Positions 30,181-40,694 of a stretch of 64,000 nt of DNA are shown piece by piece (the first letter of the stretch is position 1; the number at the start of each line of letters is the position of its first letter). The stretch spans positions 28,796,129 to 28,860,128 of the forward strand of contig NC_046683.1 in NCBI RefSeq assembly GCF_009870125.1, given 5' to 3'. Origin of the DNA: Drosophila pseudoobscura. Lineage: Eukaryota; Arthropoda; Insecta; Diptera; Drosophilidae. The notes beneath the pieces were generated by a model that made no database searches, was not told where the DNA came from, and saw only the letters and a program-made list of their open reading frames with translations. The translations under genes were made by a program, and so were the position numbers.

Positions 30181-30790
30181 AAACTAAGCATGCATTCAAA
30201 ATACAAATACAAATACCACTACAATTTCTAATTACTAGAAAGGTGTGTAAGGTTAAGGTGTGTGAGTAACTTAATAAGAGGAAGAAATAATATGGTAGAG
30301 GGAATTATAATCCAAGCATAAGACCCTAAACGGTTAATGCAAGGAATAATTCGATCTACAAAGTGGAAGGAACAACGCTATAACAGTTCTAGTGAGTCTT
30401 ATAGGAATCGTGAAGTTTATGCGGCCCGTCTATGTCACTCCTGATCAAGTTGTGCACAAAAATCACACCAAGAATTTTCGTACGGCTAACTAAGGATGGG
30501 AGGTTTACTTATAGCAGTCTACTAGAGTAAGATGGAAGTCTCACACCCGTATCCCAGTTAAGGCCCCTCAGAGCAAAGAGTAAAGAGTTTTTCTGTACTG
30601 ATTCTATACGGTCCTGGTGTACTTTGTACGAACTAGCGAGGTATAAACCTCTTTATAAACCGAAGTACGCCCATGGCCACATTTACCATTGTCGACATGT
30701 GTTTAGAAAACTTTAGCTTGGCGTCTAATATAACACCAATATCATCCACCAGGGTAATTTTCTCAAGAGAACCACCACATAGGGCCAATT
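30181..30790 (-). pseudogene. Decayed 3' end of a Jockey/CR1-type non-LTR element, copy A
   Basis: The 3' UTR and last part of ORF2 are diverged from the 94-3591 element. Recognisable strings are SLEKITLVDDIGVI-like and FIKRWSKEFDDPY-like, but this copy has lost more sequence than B-D (the block around the equivalent of 42735-42780). It is joined at about 30790 to BEL/Pao gag. Confidence 0.7.
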
Positions 30791-31360
30791 CCGGAATAAC
30801 GTAGGTTGTGGCATTTAGTTGTAAGCCCGGCTTAGTCAGAGAGCGGATGGAAAAACTGCAGATCTTCTTTGACTAAGCGGACACGGCATTGAGAATGGAG
30901 ACCTCAGGTCTCGGAACGTGGGCCACTGCTGGTAGTCCCAGTGTCACATGGAGATTGGAGGCTACCGCCGGAAGTCTGCACTTGAACGGCCAGTTGCGGC
31001 GTGTGAGAGACAGTCGGGGGCTCGAGCTGATCGTTCAGTTCGGCAAGGCATTACGCGTAGACCGTGTAGCAGTCATCGGACATCCCTTGGACATCAGCTA
31101 CCACCCTTTGGATCCGCTTCCGACATCGCCACCGAACAGGCCTCGAACTCAGCGTCCACCTTTGCCCACAGGCTTCGGAGTTGATCTTGATGGACTTGGG
31201 AGAGCGAGCAGGTTGGAGTGCTAGCATCTGGAGCGTCGAGCTTCTGATCGAAGCGGGTCAGTCTGCTTGCAGCGAAGGCAAACTTGGACCGTGTGAAAAT
31301 GGCTGCCGATTGGTCCATAGTGCTCGGAACCGTAAGAGGGACTGCCGAGGGGAGCAACAA
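30791..31360 (-). pseudogene. BEL/Pao-type gag N-terminal relic, copy A
   Basis: The minus-strand frame 31360-31094 contains FAFAASRLTRFDQKLD and LRSLWAKVDAEFEACS, resembling the helical N-terminus of BEL/Pao gag. Further on, QWPTFRDL is readable near 30927-30904. WPTFRDLF is a hallmark of the BEL/Pao gag domain (DUF1759). Frameshifts separate the blocks, and the sequence ends against the non-LTR relic. A likely start Met lies near 31318. Confidence 0.65.
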
Positions 31361-32131
31361 GACATCGAAAGCATATTCTTAACCCATAAAATACGAACTG
31401 TATAAACGTAACAATATTATGGAAATTGTAAAATGTGGCCGGAATGTGCAGACATAAATACTACGATCAATAAATGTTTAACCAAGAGCGAAAATTGTGG
31501 ACGAACAATAACATTGAGGCACGAGGTAACAATGTATAGAGTCGGTTGCAAACAGTTAAAAAAAAAATATACCCTCGAAATGCAAGGTAGGGCGTTGCTT
31601 GGCGTTCCATTAAGTTTAAGCGCGGCATCGAAAACTATCCCAACAAATACAACGAAAGCAACCGGTGGAGAAGCGAAAAAACGAAAGGAATGCACAGCTT
31701 CTTCTGCTTGCATGTATGTATATATGGCTGTAAGTGGTATTTACCGCGGCTTCGGTTAACAACCACCCTTTCGACGAGATTCAAACAACGGGTAAAACGG
31801 TATATAACTATGAAGGCATGAGTGAATATATATATGTATGCATATGTTCAAGTATATGCTAATTCAAAATGTATACGTAGCCATAGACATATGTACATAA
31901 ATAGGTGCGGGGGATTCAAGTTCAAGATTATTAAGAAATAGCTACTGGATCACTTGGGTGTAACGTGTAGGTAGCGCGCCGGTTAAAACGGTGGTGGGAG
32001 CGTAACTAACTTAGCTTAAGCGTTACGCTGCGGTGAACGCCGCGTGGATTGTGGATCTTCCGAGCGCACCGACAAACGCGCGACATCGAGTGCGCGTCAA
32101 TTATCTACTGATGCCCTGAACAAAAAATATT
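31361..32131 (-). other. Presumed BEL/Pao leader and unassigned DNA, copy A
   Basis: About 770 bp upstream of the gag relic on the minus strand. It includes AT-rich microsatellite-like stretches (31710-31870) and a GC-richer block (31960-32100). No primer site or LTR border was identified. Open stretches on both strands (31417-31759) look fortuitous. Confidence 0.35.
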
Positions 32132-32367
32132 CCGAAAATATCGACGTTCTGCCATGTTTAGCTCAGTCAATGGATCTTAAACTCATCGAAATCTTATAGC
32201 CGAAGGTCAAAGGAATTCTACCAACTGCAAATCCGTCAACCTGAACTCAATTTTGGCAAGTGGTTTAAGAATTATTAAAATTATTGGCTCAAATCGTATT
32301 GAAACGTTGGAAGGACCTTACTGACCCATGCCAGGCCGGGGTAAAGCAGCTCATACAGAACATATAA
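32132..32367 (+). pseudogene. Tc1/mariner-type transposase C-terminal relic, copy A
   Basis: On the plus strand the reading resembles the end of a Tc1-type transposase: ENIDVLPCLAQSMDLKLIE (the DxxPIE region holding the last catalytic acid), then an FWQVV-like block and KRWKDLTDP near the C-terminus, with in-frame stops. It is a dead fragment, and no inverted terminal repeats were located. Confidence 0.6.
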
Positions 32368-32639
32368 CATAGGTTTTAATTTGAGTTTCTTTTTTTGATT
32401 TTGTTCGAAAGCAACACTATTTCAATGAACAGCAGATATCTTGGGTAATTGTGTAAAGCCATGAAAAATAGAAGATGAATGTAAATGTAACAAAATTTCA
32501 TCAGGTTTCTAATTTCTTCTTAAATTTTAACTTGTTCAATTTTGAATACCTGAAATGTCTCAAAAGGAGTATGTGTATTGAGTCGAAATTGTTTTTCTTC
32601 TAATTTTTTTTTTCTGTCATATTGAGTCAGTAAATTTTT
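32368..32639. other. Unassigned AT-rich DNA between Tc1 relic and DINE-1, copy A
   Basis: I see no gene here. It recurs in the other units and may include the rest of the Tc1 element's 3' end. Confidence 0.4.
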
Positions 32640-33113
32640 ATATCTAGTACTCGCAGAGTATAGGGGTATATTAGATAAGTGGTGAAAGTGGATGTGTGAA
32701 ACGTCCAGAAGAAACCGTTTCCGACCCCATAATGTATATATATTCTTGATCAGCATTAAAAGCCAAGTCGATAGAGCCATATCTGTCTGTCCGTCCCTAT
32801 GAGCGCCCAGTGCTCAGAGGCTATAAGAGCTAGAGCAACGACTGTTTGTATCCAGACTTCTGTGACATGTCACTGTTACAGGCCCCCACAAAGGTCGAAA
32901 ATCTATGGCATCCACAATTTCAAAGATACGAGAAAACGCTGAATCGTAGAGATTGATTATATCTTCTAGACTGCAAAATCTGAACTAGAAACCAAATTTT
33001 TGATCCACACTCCTGTGATATCGGACCTTGACGAGCTAGTTTCCAAATTTCGCCACACCCCCTTCCGCCCCCGCAAAGGACGAAAATCTGGGGCATCCAC
33101 AAATCTCAGAGAC
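32640..33113 (+). mobile_element. Old DINE-1-type element, shortened, copy A
   Basis: It starts near tagtactcgcagagtatagg and carries the typical blocks: tatatattcttgatcagc, a short tctgtctgtccgtcc remnant, agagctagagcaacga and ccccttccgcccccgcaaag. Compared with 54750-55482 it lacks about 155 bp after 32989 and its right end. Confidence 0.75.
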
Positions 33114-33239
33114 CGAAATTACCAACCCTTCTCTGGACAGACATTTTTTGTTGTGGGGATGTGCATTTTACCGAATATTCGGTATTTTAATATTTTATTA
33201 TTCTTATTAAAATGTTTATATACTAACTGTTATTCGCAG
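33114..33239 (+). other. Presumed intron end upstream of cyclin-D-like exon, copy A
   Basis: AT-rich DNA ending in a good acceptor: tatactaactgttattcgcag, with a branch-point-like ctaac. It is shared with copies C and D. Confidence 0.5.
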
Positions 33240-33432
33240 AACATCAATTTGCAAAGTACCCACCTAGCACAATAGCAGCATCGAGTATAGCCGCTTCAAT
33301 GAGTTGGCTAAAATGGCATCTACGCACAGGCCATAATCTTCCCTTTTTATTAGGTCTACTTACGGACTTAACCAGCATCGAATAAGTTTGTATAAGAAAG
33401 ATTGAAGTCCAAGGCATTGACTAAATTTTATT
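33240..33432 (+). pseudogene. CycD-like: Cyclin-D-like gene fragment, copy A (one exon, truncated)
   Basis: The exon 33240-33385 encodes a piece matching the C-terminal cyclin fold of D-type cyclins (KYPPSTIAASSIAASMSWLK here), then the first 47 nt of the intron. A DINE-1 cuts the intron at 33433, so the second exon is missing. The last exon codon is TAA instead of CAA, and the Ala of KYPAS is Pro here. It is a dead copy. Confidence 0.65.
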
Positions 33433-33697
33433 AGACCCGATACTCAAAATGAGTATTGGGGTATATTAGATTTGTGGTAAAAGTGGATGTGTGTAACGTC
33501 CAGAAGGAATCGTTTCCGACCCTTTAAAGTATATATATTCTTGATCAGCATCAATAGCCGACTCGATTGAGCCATGTCTGTCTGTCCGTCTGTCCGTCGG
33601 TCCGTCCGTCCGTCTGTCCGTCCCCTTCAGCGCCTAGTGCTCAAATACTATAAGAGCTAGAGCAACGATGTTTTGGATCCAGACTTCTGTGATATGT
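33433..33697 (+). mobile_element. Younger DINE-1 element, left part (interrupted by LOA)
   Basis: It begins agacccgatactcaaaatgagtat, carries a well-kept tctgtccg tract (33576-33625) and is split by the LOA element within cttctgtgatatgt. It continues at 39139. Confidence 0.8.
33686..33697. repeat. Target-site duplication of LOA element, left copy (tctgtgatatgt)
   Basis: The 12-bp string is repeated at 39139-39150 on the other side of the element. Each flank continues as normal DINE-1 sequence. Confidence 0.85.
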
Positions 33698-33713
33698 TAG
33701 GTTAGGTTAGGTT
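33698..33713 (-). repeat. Pentamer tail of LOA element (AACCT repeats)
   Basis: The plus strand reads three TTAGG units plus tt across 33697-33713, the first base being shared with the target duplication. It is the 3' terminal simple repeat of the element. Confidence 0.7.
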
Positions 33714-33799
33714 GAGGCGGCTGCCGGGCTCGCTCGGAGCCCGTCACACGTTGTGATACCGCATAGGATCATTTCCTTCCTGCGTTGTGAGACTTCCTG

Positions 33800-36700
33800 T
33801 CAGCAATTATCCCATCCAGATGCTCTCACAAAGTTCGCTATCCTTCTGGGACATAGTTTGGACATCGCTGAGATGTCGTGTAGAAAGGCTGAGCCCAGGT
33901 GTTGTAGCCTTCTTTTGCTGAGAGCCGGGCAGGAGCAGAACAGATGTTCCACTGTCTCCTCCTCTTCCTCGTCTCTACAGCTGCGACAAAAATCGTTATG
34001 TGGGGCCCCCAGCCTGTTAGCGTGGGTGCCTATTAGCCAGTGTCCCGTGAGGGAACGTGTGACTACGCTGCACCTTTTCCTGCTTAACTTGAGGAGCTCG
34101 GAGGTGCGCTTCATGTCCATGGTCGGCCATGTTTGCCGAGTTGTGCGACATCGTGGCACTGTTTGCCACATATTGTTTTTTAGTCGCTTGTATTGCTCCC
34201 TTATGATGAGCTTACAGGTGGCCATTGGCATACAGATATCCTCCTTGTCTTGGAGAAGGGGGATTGTAGTGCCAGATCTGGCCAGCTCGTCCGCTATACA
34301 GTTGCCCTCGATGTCCCGGTGGCCCGGGACCCAAATTAGGCTAATAGCAAATTGCTGAGCCATCTCGTGTAGAGATTTGCGGCAGTCTGCCACGGTGGCC
34401 GAGTTCGAGGAAATCGCGCTTAGCGATTTGATCGCAGCCTGGCTGTCGCTTGGTTTAGCTTGGTTTAGCTTGGTTGCCGTGACGGCAGCCGCTTGTAGGC
34501 AGTCTAGTGCCTCCCTGATTGCTTTGACTTCCGCTTGAAAGACACTGCAATGATCTGGGAGTCTGAAGGAATGCCTTATGTTTAGCTGTTCAGAGTAGAT
34601 TCCCCCTCCGACTCTGTCGTCCAGCTTTGATCCATCTGTGAAGATGCTTATGGCCCCATCGGGGCCTGGGAGTCCCTCGAGCCATTCGTCTCTATGAGGG
34701 ATGATTGTGTCGAAGGGAGTGTCTGTATACTCTCTTGGAACTTGGTAGTCTGTTTTTGAGGGGACAGTACTGCTATTTAATATGGCTGAGTGACCTATGC
34801 ACTGTGTCACCCATTGATCTGAGTCTCTTAGACGTATTGCTGCTGCTTCTGCCCGTTCCTTTCCTGCGAGTTCAAGGCTCTGTAGGCATAGGATGGCATT
34901 TAGCGCATCATTTGGGGTGGTGCGGAGAGCTCCGCTGATGCATAGGGCGGCAGTCCGCTGGACTTTGCCCAGTTGCTTGGTGATCGCCCTTTTTGATAGG
35001 GCTGGCCACCACACCGTAACTCCGTAGAGTAGTATTGGTCTAACTATAGCTTGATATATCCATTGGACTATGCTTGGGATCATACCCCATCTTAGCCCAA
35101 TAGCTTTTTTGCATGTATAGAGTGCAGTCATGGCCTTCTTCACTCTGTCTTTGACATTCAGGTTCCAGTTATGCTTCTTGTCAATTACCAACCCTAAGTA
35201 ACTGGCACTGTCGCTAAAGGAGAGCCTGCATCCTTGTAGTATTGGAGGGTTGAGGGGCGGGACCTTGTATTTATTTGTGAATAATACGAGTTCCGTTTTT
35301 GAGGGATTTACTCCCAGACCGCGCGATTCCGTCCAGTCCGACAGTTGCGCTAGCTTTGTGGACATTAAGTCGCACAGTGTTTGGGGGTATTTCCCCGAGA
35401 AAATAATTGCAACGTCATCCGCATAGGCCACGACTTTGCAGCCCCCCCCGTCCAGGTCCCATAGAATCTTGTTGACTGCTATGTTACACAGAAGAGGAGA
35501 CAGGACACCACCGTGCGGGGTGCCTCTGTTGACATACCTTGACTGGGCGGACGATCCCATCGATGATGTCACCGTCCTGCATGTGAGCAATTGATCAATG
35601 AGCATCACCAAGTGACGGTCCACCCCCAGGTCAGTCAGGGCTTCTGTAATGGCACCCGGTACAACGTTGTTGAAAGCTCCCTCAATATCGAGAAATGCTA
35701 TGAGTGAGTACTCTTTGTGATGCAGAGATTTCTCTACCGCAGAGATCACTTCATGAAGAGCCGTTTCCGTGGATTTTCCTTTCCGGTAGGCATGCTGTGC
35801 GCCTGACAGCAACTGAGGGTGTATAGTTGTCCTCAGTTGCAGCCCGACGAGTCTCTCAAAGGTTTTGAGGAGGAAGGACGATAGGCTGATTGGTCTAAAG
35901 TCCTTTGCAGCTGAGTGCGAGGCTTTCCCAGCTTTGGGAATGAAGACTATCTTTGCCTTAAGCCATGTTCGCGGGATTGTACCCACAGCCGGTATCTTCC
36001 TGAAGATACCTTGTAGCCAGTTTATGGCCGTATCCCCGGCCTTCTGAAGTTGGGCCGGGATTACCTGGTCTGGGCCTGGCGATTTGAACGGGTTGAAGCT
36101 GTTTATTGCCCAGCTTATGTTACGTTTTGTGAGGATGTGATCCATCGATGTTACCGGTCCCTCTCCGGGGAGATGTACCGTCTCGATAGTTGTGCACCCT
36201 GGGAAATGCGTGTCTAGTAGAATGTGCAGGACTCCTCACTGGAGTTGGTCCACGTGCCGTCATTCTTTTTAAGATACCCTACCGAGGGGTTAGTTTTTGA
36301 GAGAATCTTGCGAAGCCTTGCGGCCTCTGACGTTTCCTCAATTTCCGAGCAAAATTTTTGCCAAGAGGCCCTTTTTGCTTTCCTTGTTTCCTTTTTATAT
36401 AGTGAAAGACAGATTTTGTAGTCTGCCCAGTGGCTCTCCTCGTTCGCGCTTTTGGCCCTGTTGAAGAGGGTCCTGCAGCTTTTACGAAGGATGTCTATTT
36501 GTTTTGACCACCAGGGGGGTTTCTTTTTCCGCCTAGGTTTGCTAGAGGGGCATGCTGCCGCGAAGGCTTTTTTGCATGCTTCTGTGAACCTGTTCACTAG
36601 GCGATCTAGGTCGTCTTTTGTGTCCGGGCATGATGGTGCTTTGGAGGGGAGTAAGTCCTCCAGGGCTGAGCTATATTTTTCCCAGTTGGCTTTCCTGGGA

Positions 36701-37338
36701 TTAATATAGTCCTTAGGTTTCGGACACTCGAGGGATAGTGTGGTCTCGATGTATCTGTGGTCAGAGAAGGAGTGGTCATCAAGGACTTGCCAACTCTTGA
36801 CTATGTCTAACAGGTTGGAAGACACTAGGGTGATGTCAATAACCTCCTGTCGATTTTTAATTATAAAAGTGAGGTCGTTGCCCCGATTACAAATAAATAG
36901 ATTTGAGTTAAGGATGAAGCTGAAAAGTGACTCACCCCTTGCATTTGTGTTCGAGCTCCCCCATTGAGTGTGGTGAGCGTTGGCATCGCAACCTATTAAT
37001 AGGTCTATGTCCGACCTCTCGCTGTCGCTGGCTAGTTTGCGAACAAGGTCGTTGGGGGGATCGTTTCCCTCATGGGCCATGTAGGACGACATCAGCCTTA
37101 GATGTGTCCCTTTCAGCTCTAGGCTTACCGCCGTGTTGTCGCTATCGCTATAATTATGGAGCAGAAAGATATTAATTATCTTGTACTCCTTCGACCCTAA
37201 TCCACAAACCTTGACTCCCACTATCCAAGGTTCCTGGATCAGGGCTACGTCTGCTCCGCTCTCTTCGAGGCGGAGTATAAGAGCAGCGGATGCTGCTTTA
37301 CAGTGGTGGAGATTGATCTGAAGGAGCCTCAGGGACAT
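33800..37338 (-). pseudogene. LOA ORF2: endonuclease-reverse transcriptase-RNase H, one frameshift
   Basis: The first frame runs 37371-36214 (385 aa; likely start MSLRLLQ at 37338). It is an APE-type endonuclease with QEPW (46-49), GCDANAHH (127-134) and SDHR (203-206). A single-base loss near 36230 shifts the frame. The second frame, 36145-33800 (781 aa), has the reverse transcriptase (FLDIEGAFN at 151-159, YADD at 241-244). It also has a type-I RNase H with TDGS (503-506), E539, D567 and D619, and a C-terminal Cys-His motif (C720, C723, H734, C737). ORF2 overlaps ORF1 by 41 nt. The enzyme would copy element RNA at nicked target DNA. Confidence 0.9.
34446..34476. repeat. Threefold 10-bp tandem repeat inside LOA RNase H
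   Basis: The unit gcttggttta occurs about three times and adds residues just before the DSQAAIKSL motif of RNase H. It keeps the frame only in part of the loop, and could weaken the enzyme. Confidence 0.6.
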
Positions 37339-37945
37339 CCTTAGTGTTCTCCACCACTGTAATGTCGGCATCCGGATCGTCCTCGACTTCCTCGTGGCAA
37401 CACATCGCCTCGAAGTCGCATCTCAGCGTGCCATCTGTGGAGTAGCCCACTGGGTCTATCTCTGTGTGATCGTCGGGTGCTTCGATCTCCGAGGCAGCGT
37501 CCTGCTCGACTGGCTTGTCGACAGGACGTGCCTCGGCCGCCGCATCCGACTTGTAGACCTTTACGGTCACAGAGCTGAACCCAAAATTGAGCTCGCCTTT
37601 GGCAGCCTCAATCAGGGCCAGCGACTCTTTGTTGAGGACGACCACCGCCTGGTTTGTGGGGCCCTGTCGTCTCAACTTTGACCACCTTCCAATCCGCTGT
37701 TGGGAGGTGGGGGTTGCATCTTTGCAGCATTTTTAGGATGCGCTCCGGCTCCTTCATGGAGGCGGGCACCCAGACTCTCGCCCTTGGTCTACTGGGCACT
37801 TCGCTCCAGTCTACAGCGACGAGCTTCGCCCCTGGGTAGACTTCCCCGATTTGCGCTACCGCTGCTTTGTACAGCTGTACGGAGCGCTCATCTTCACAGG
37901 CTAAGATTTTTATGCAGCCCTGGTACCAGCCCATGTCTCTGCAGA

Positions 37946-37988
<43 letters not shown>

Positions 37989-38848
37989 CCAGGCTGCTTT
38001 TCCACCAGCTCGAAGCAGCGGTCGGCCAGTGCCGCTTCCACCCACTTCCACTGGTTCCGAGGGATCCGGGAGTCCACGCTGCCTTTGTCCAGGACGCCAA
38101 TCAGCGTCCTTTCTCTGGCAATCTGCGCGAACGATGCGTTAGGCAGCACTCTGGAGCGCTTCGGTGTCGGCCCCGGAGTCTCCTGCGAGCGCTGCCTTTT
38201 TTGCTGAGGGGCTTCCTTCTTCGGTGCTTCCTTGCCAAAGTTCGGCAGCACCTTCGAGGCCCACTCGACCTTCTTAATCCATTTGTCCGTCGGGCTGGAC
38301 ATCTGGCTCGCGTTCTGCCGACGGAGTAGGTTGCCAGCACTCCTTCTGTCGGCATATGTAAAGGATTTGGCTTTGACACTAGTAGATGGTGACTCATCCC
38401 CCTCCACTTTACCAGCAGGCAGAGCAGCCGCAGGATTGCATAGCCACTCTGCCAAGGTATCGGTTTTGGGAGCCAATTCACCACCCACCCCGACACCGGG
38501 ATGGGACCCCTTTGGGCTCTCCCTAGCATCTTCCGCCGCGCAGGTTTTCCCTGCTGATTTGCGGGTCGGGCCAGGCCTTTGGGCCGCTGCCTTCCCCTGT
38601 TTGGGATTGCTCCCTGTTGGCATTTGGGGAGTGCCAGACTCATTTTGTTTGTTTTTCAATTCTTCCATTCTTTTCCCACGAGCTGCAGAGAAGGGGTACG
38701 GTCCGTCCGGGCAGAGATCCACGTTGCCCGGATAAGGCATACTTAGAACAGGTGGCTGCCAAGTCCCTGAGCTCTCCGTTAACGACTGGGCTAGTTTAAT
38801 ATACCGGGCCCCCAGCCAGGCTGACTCTCGGCACGGGTCGAATAACAC
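37298..38848 (-). pseudogene. LOA ORF1 (DUF4780-type), broken by a homopolymer and a frameshift
   Basis: The first frame, 38848-37910, has a basic, Pro/Gln-rich N-terminus; the native start may be the Met at 38668 (MEELKNKQNESG). The domain then begins with RTLIGVLDKG. A run of 41 C on the coding strand throws the frame off. The correct frame resumes at about 37946 (DMGWYQGCIKILACEDERS), passes CNPHLPTADWKV, and shifts again near 37670 before the last part (LNFGFSSVTVKVYKSD, acidic tail). ORF1 of this clade binds element RNA. Confidence 0.8.
37947..37987. repeat. Run of 41 G (C on the coding strand)
   Basis: An uninterrupted homopolymer lies in ORF1 where the related LOA-like fragments have only a short Pro codon stretch (GGPPPK). 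It may be a true expansion or a sequencing or assembly artefact. Confidence 0.9.
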
Positions 38849-39138
38849 TCTTAGTCCGGCCCGGTGTGAGCTGAATGTGTGGGGTTGGGATGTGGGTAGG
38901 TAGTGTGTAGGGATATGGGAGTGTGTGAGCTACTTATACGAGGCGGCACCACAAGCGCATCGTCAGTGCTGCTACTTCGCGAACACCCGCTGGCTGTCCG
39001 GGGCTGCTTATTTTCGGTACTCTCCCTAGGGATGTCCGATTATTCGCAGCTGACCTACCTATATGACCTGTATATAGGTAGGTCGTTCGCTATCCGCAAC
39101 CTGCGACCCGTCCGGTGGCCTCAGCTCATCAGACCAGA

Positions 39139-39437
39139 TCTGTGATATGTCACTGCTACAAAAATATTTCAAAACTTTGCCCCGCCCACTTCCGCCCCCA
39201 CAAAGGGCGAAAATCTGTGGCATCCACAATTTCGACGATACGAGAAAACTAAAAACGCAGAATCGTAGAAGATGACTATATCTTACAGAGTGCAAAATCT
39301 GAACCAGATCGTATAATTATTATAGCCAGAATCACGAAAACAATTTCACTCTTTCTCGCTCTGTCTCACTCTAACACACAGGTTTCATGGTCGGTTTTGC
39401 CAATTGCAAAATATGAGTTCAAGGATCTCAGAACCCA
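39139..39437 (+). mobile_element. Younger DINE-1 element, right part
   Basis: It continues the element interrupted at 33697, beginning with the second target duplication. It reaches ataagagct near 39437, where sequence of an older DINE-1 follows. Confidence 0.7.
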
Positions 39438-39990
39438 TAAGAGCTAAAGGAACGACAGTTTGTATCCAGACTTCTGTGACATGTCACTGTTACAGGCCCC
39501 CACAAAGGTCGAAAATCTGTGGCATCCACAATTTCAAAGATACGAGAAAACGCATAATCGTAGAGAATGATTTTATCTTCTAGACTGCAAAATCTGAACT
39601 AGATCGTATAATTATTACAGCCAAAATGATGAAAAAAATTTCATTCTCTTCGCTCTGTCTCTCTCTAACACACAGGTTTCATGGTCGGCTTTGCCTATTG
39701 CTAAAAGTGAGTTCCTAGATCTCAGAGACTATAAAATCTAGAGCAACCAAATTTTTGATCAACACTCCTGTTATATCGGACCTTGACGAGCTAGTTTCAA
39801 AATTTCGCCACACCCCCTTCCGCCCCCGCAAAGGACGAAAATCTGGGGCATCCACAAATCTCAGAGACTATTAAGGCTAGAGCAACCAAATTTGGTATCC
39901 ACACTCCTGTTAGATGTCAGAGCTATACTGACTTAGTATCGGGTATAAATGTAGAGTTGCGGTCGCCACAGCACCTCACAACGATCCTTT
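39438..39990 (+). mobile_element. Old DINE-1 element (right part), joined to the younger one
   Basis: From aacgacagtttgtatccag onward the sequence matches the old DINE-1 at 54950-55482, including the end gttgcggtcgccacagcacctcacaacgatcc. The join occurs in a block (agagctagagcaac) that is repeated within the family. Confidence 0.7.
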
Positions 39991-40236
39991 CCGTTTTTTT
40001 TTTTTTTTTTCCGAATCGAGGAATTTATGGGATTTTTTACAATTATGGGATCACAATATTTCAAACAAAATTTAAGCTCCATGGCGAACCAAGTTTGAGC
40101 TAAGAAAAACTATTCCTAGTCAATACGGCATGAGAACACAATTCTTGGCCTGCTTGATCTGCCCATTCCTTACAATATACCAAAATATATTTTATTATTC
40201 TTATTAAAATGTTTATATACTAACTATTATTCGCAG
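39991..40236 (+). other. Presumed upstream intron of cyclin-D-like fragment, copy B
   Basis: It starts with a T run and ends in the acceptor ctaactattattcgcag. Compared with copies C and D it lacks about 130 bp before ttttattattcttatt. I see no exon here. Confidence 0.4.
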
Positions 40237-40681
40237 AACATCAATTTGCAAAGTACCCAGCTAGCACAATAGCAGCATCGAGTATAGCCGCTTCAATGAG
40301 TGGGCTAAAATGGCATCTACGCACAGGCCATAATCTTCCCTTTTTATTAGGTCTACTTACGGACTTAACCAGCATCGAACAAGTTTGTATAAGAAAGATT
40401 GAAGTCCAAGGCATTGACTAAATTTTATTTTTATATAAATAGGTTCAACTGCAAGAGTGTATGTTGCATATGGAGACCATTTTTGACATTGAACCTCCTA
40501 ACTCTGCAAAAATGTACTGCCAGAGACGTTATCAGACTCATCCAAACCAGCAATATCATCAGCAGCGCCCGAAACACATGAGGCAAATGCCAATACCCTC
40601 CTTAACATTTACTACTGCTGACGCCAACGCTGATCAAAATTACTTTAAGGCTACCCTACCCTATCGGACGCAAACATTTAA
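40237..40681 (+). pseudogene. CycD-like: Cyclin-D-like gene fragment, copy B (two exons, one intron)
   Basis: Exon 40237-40382 (146 nt) encodes the C-terminal cyclin-fold segment (KYPASTIAASSIAASMSGLK, then LLTDLTSIEQ). The intron 40383-40442 is 60 nt, with gtttgt donor and atag acceptor. The second exon starts VQLQECMLHMETIF. A 36-bp in-frame deletion then removes the EEHSRNLQPFFV block kept in copy D. A 1-nt loss near 40651 shifts the C-terminus. The retained intron shows a DNA-level duplication, not a retrocopy. Upstream exons are absent. Confidence 0.7.
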
Positions 40682-40694
40682 GATTCTAGGGCAG

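Larger units (their letters stand above)
33698..39138 (-). mobile_element. Nearly full-length LOA-clade (Bilbo/TRIM-like) non-LTR retrotransposon
   Basis: A 5.44-kb element, bounded by a perfect 12-bp target duplication inside DINE-1. On the minus strand it has a 5' UTR (39138-38849), ORF1, ORF2 with endonuclease, reverse transcriptase and RNase H, a short 3' UTR (33799-33714) and a pentamer tail. LOA-clade features are the LLQINLHHCKAA endonuclease start, the DUF4780-type ORF1, and the RNase H domain plus a Cys-His motif after the reverse transcriptase. ORF1 carries a homopolymer expansion and ORF2 one apparent frameshift, so it is recent but probably no longer autonomous. Confidence 0.9.

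Noticed and set aside
31417-31759. Open frames on both strands next to the BEL/Pao relic
   Set aside because: They span AT-rich microsatellite-like sequence with shifting length between copies; more likely leader DNA.
33576-33625. Regular short repeats that could suggest a CRISPR-like array
   Set aside because: They are tetranucleotide microsatellite units inside a DINE-1 element, with no spacers and no associated genes.
33697-33713. TTAGG repeats as an interstitial telomere remnant
   Set aside because: They sit exactly at the 3' edge of the LOA element next to its target duplication, so they belong to the element's tail.
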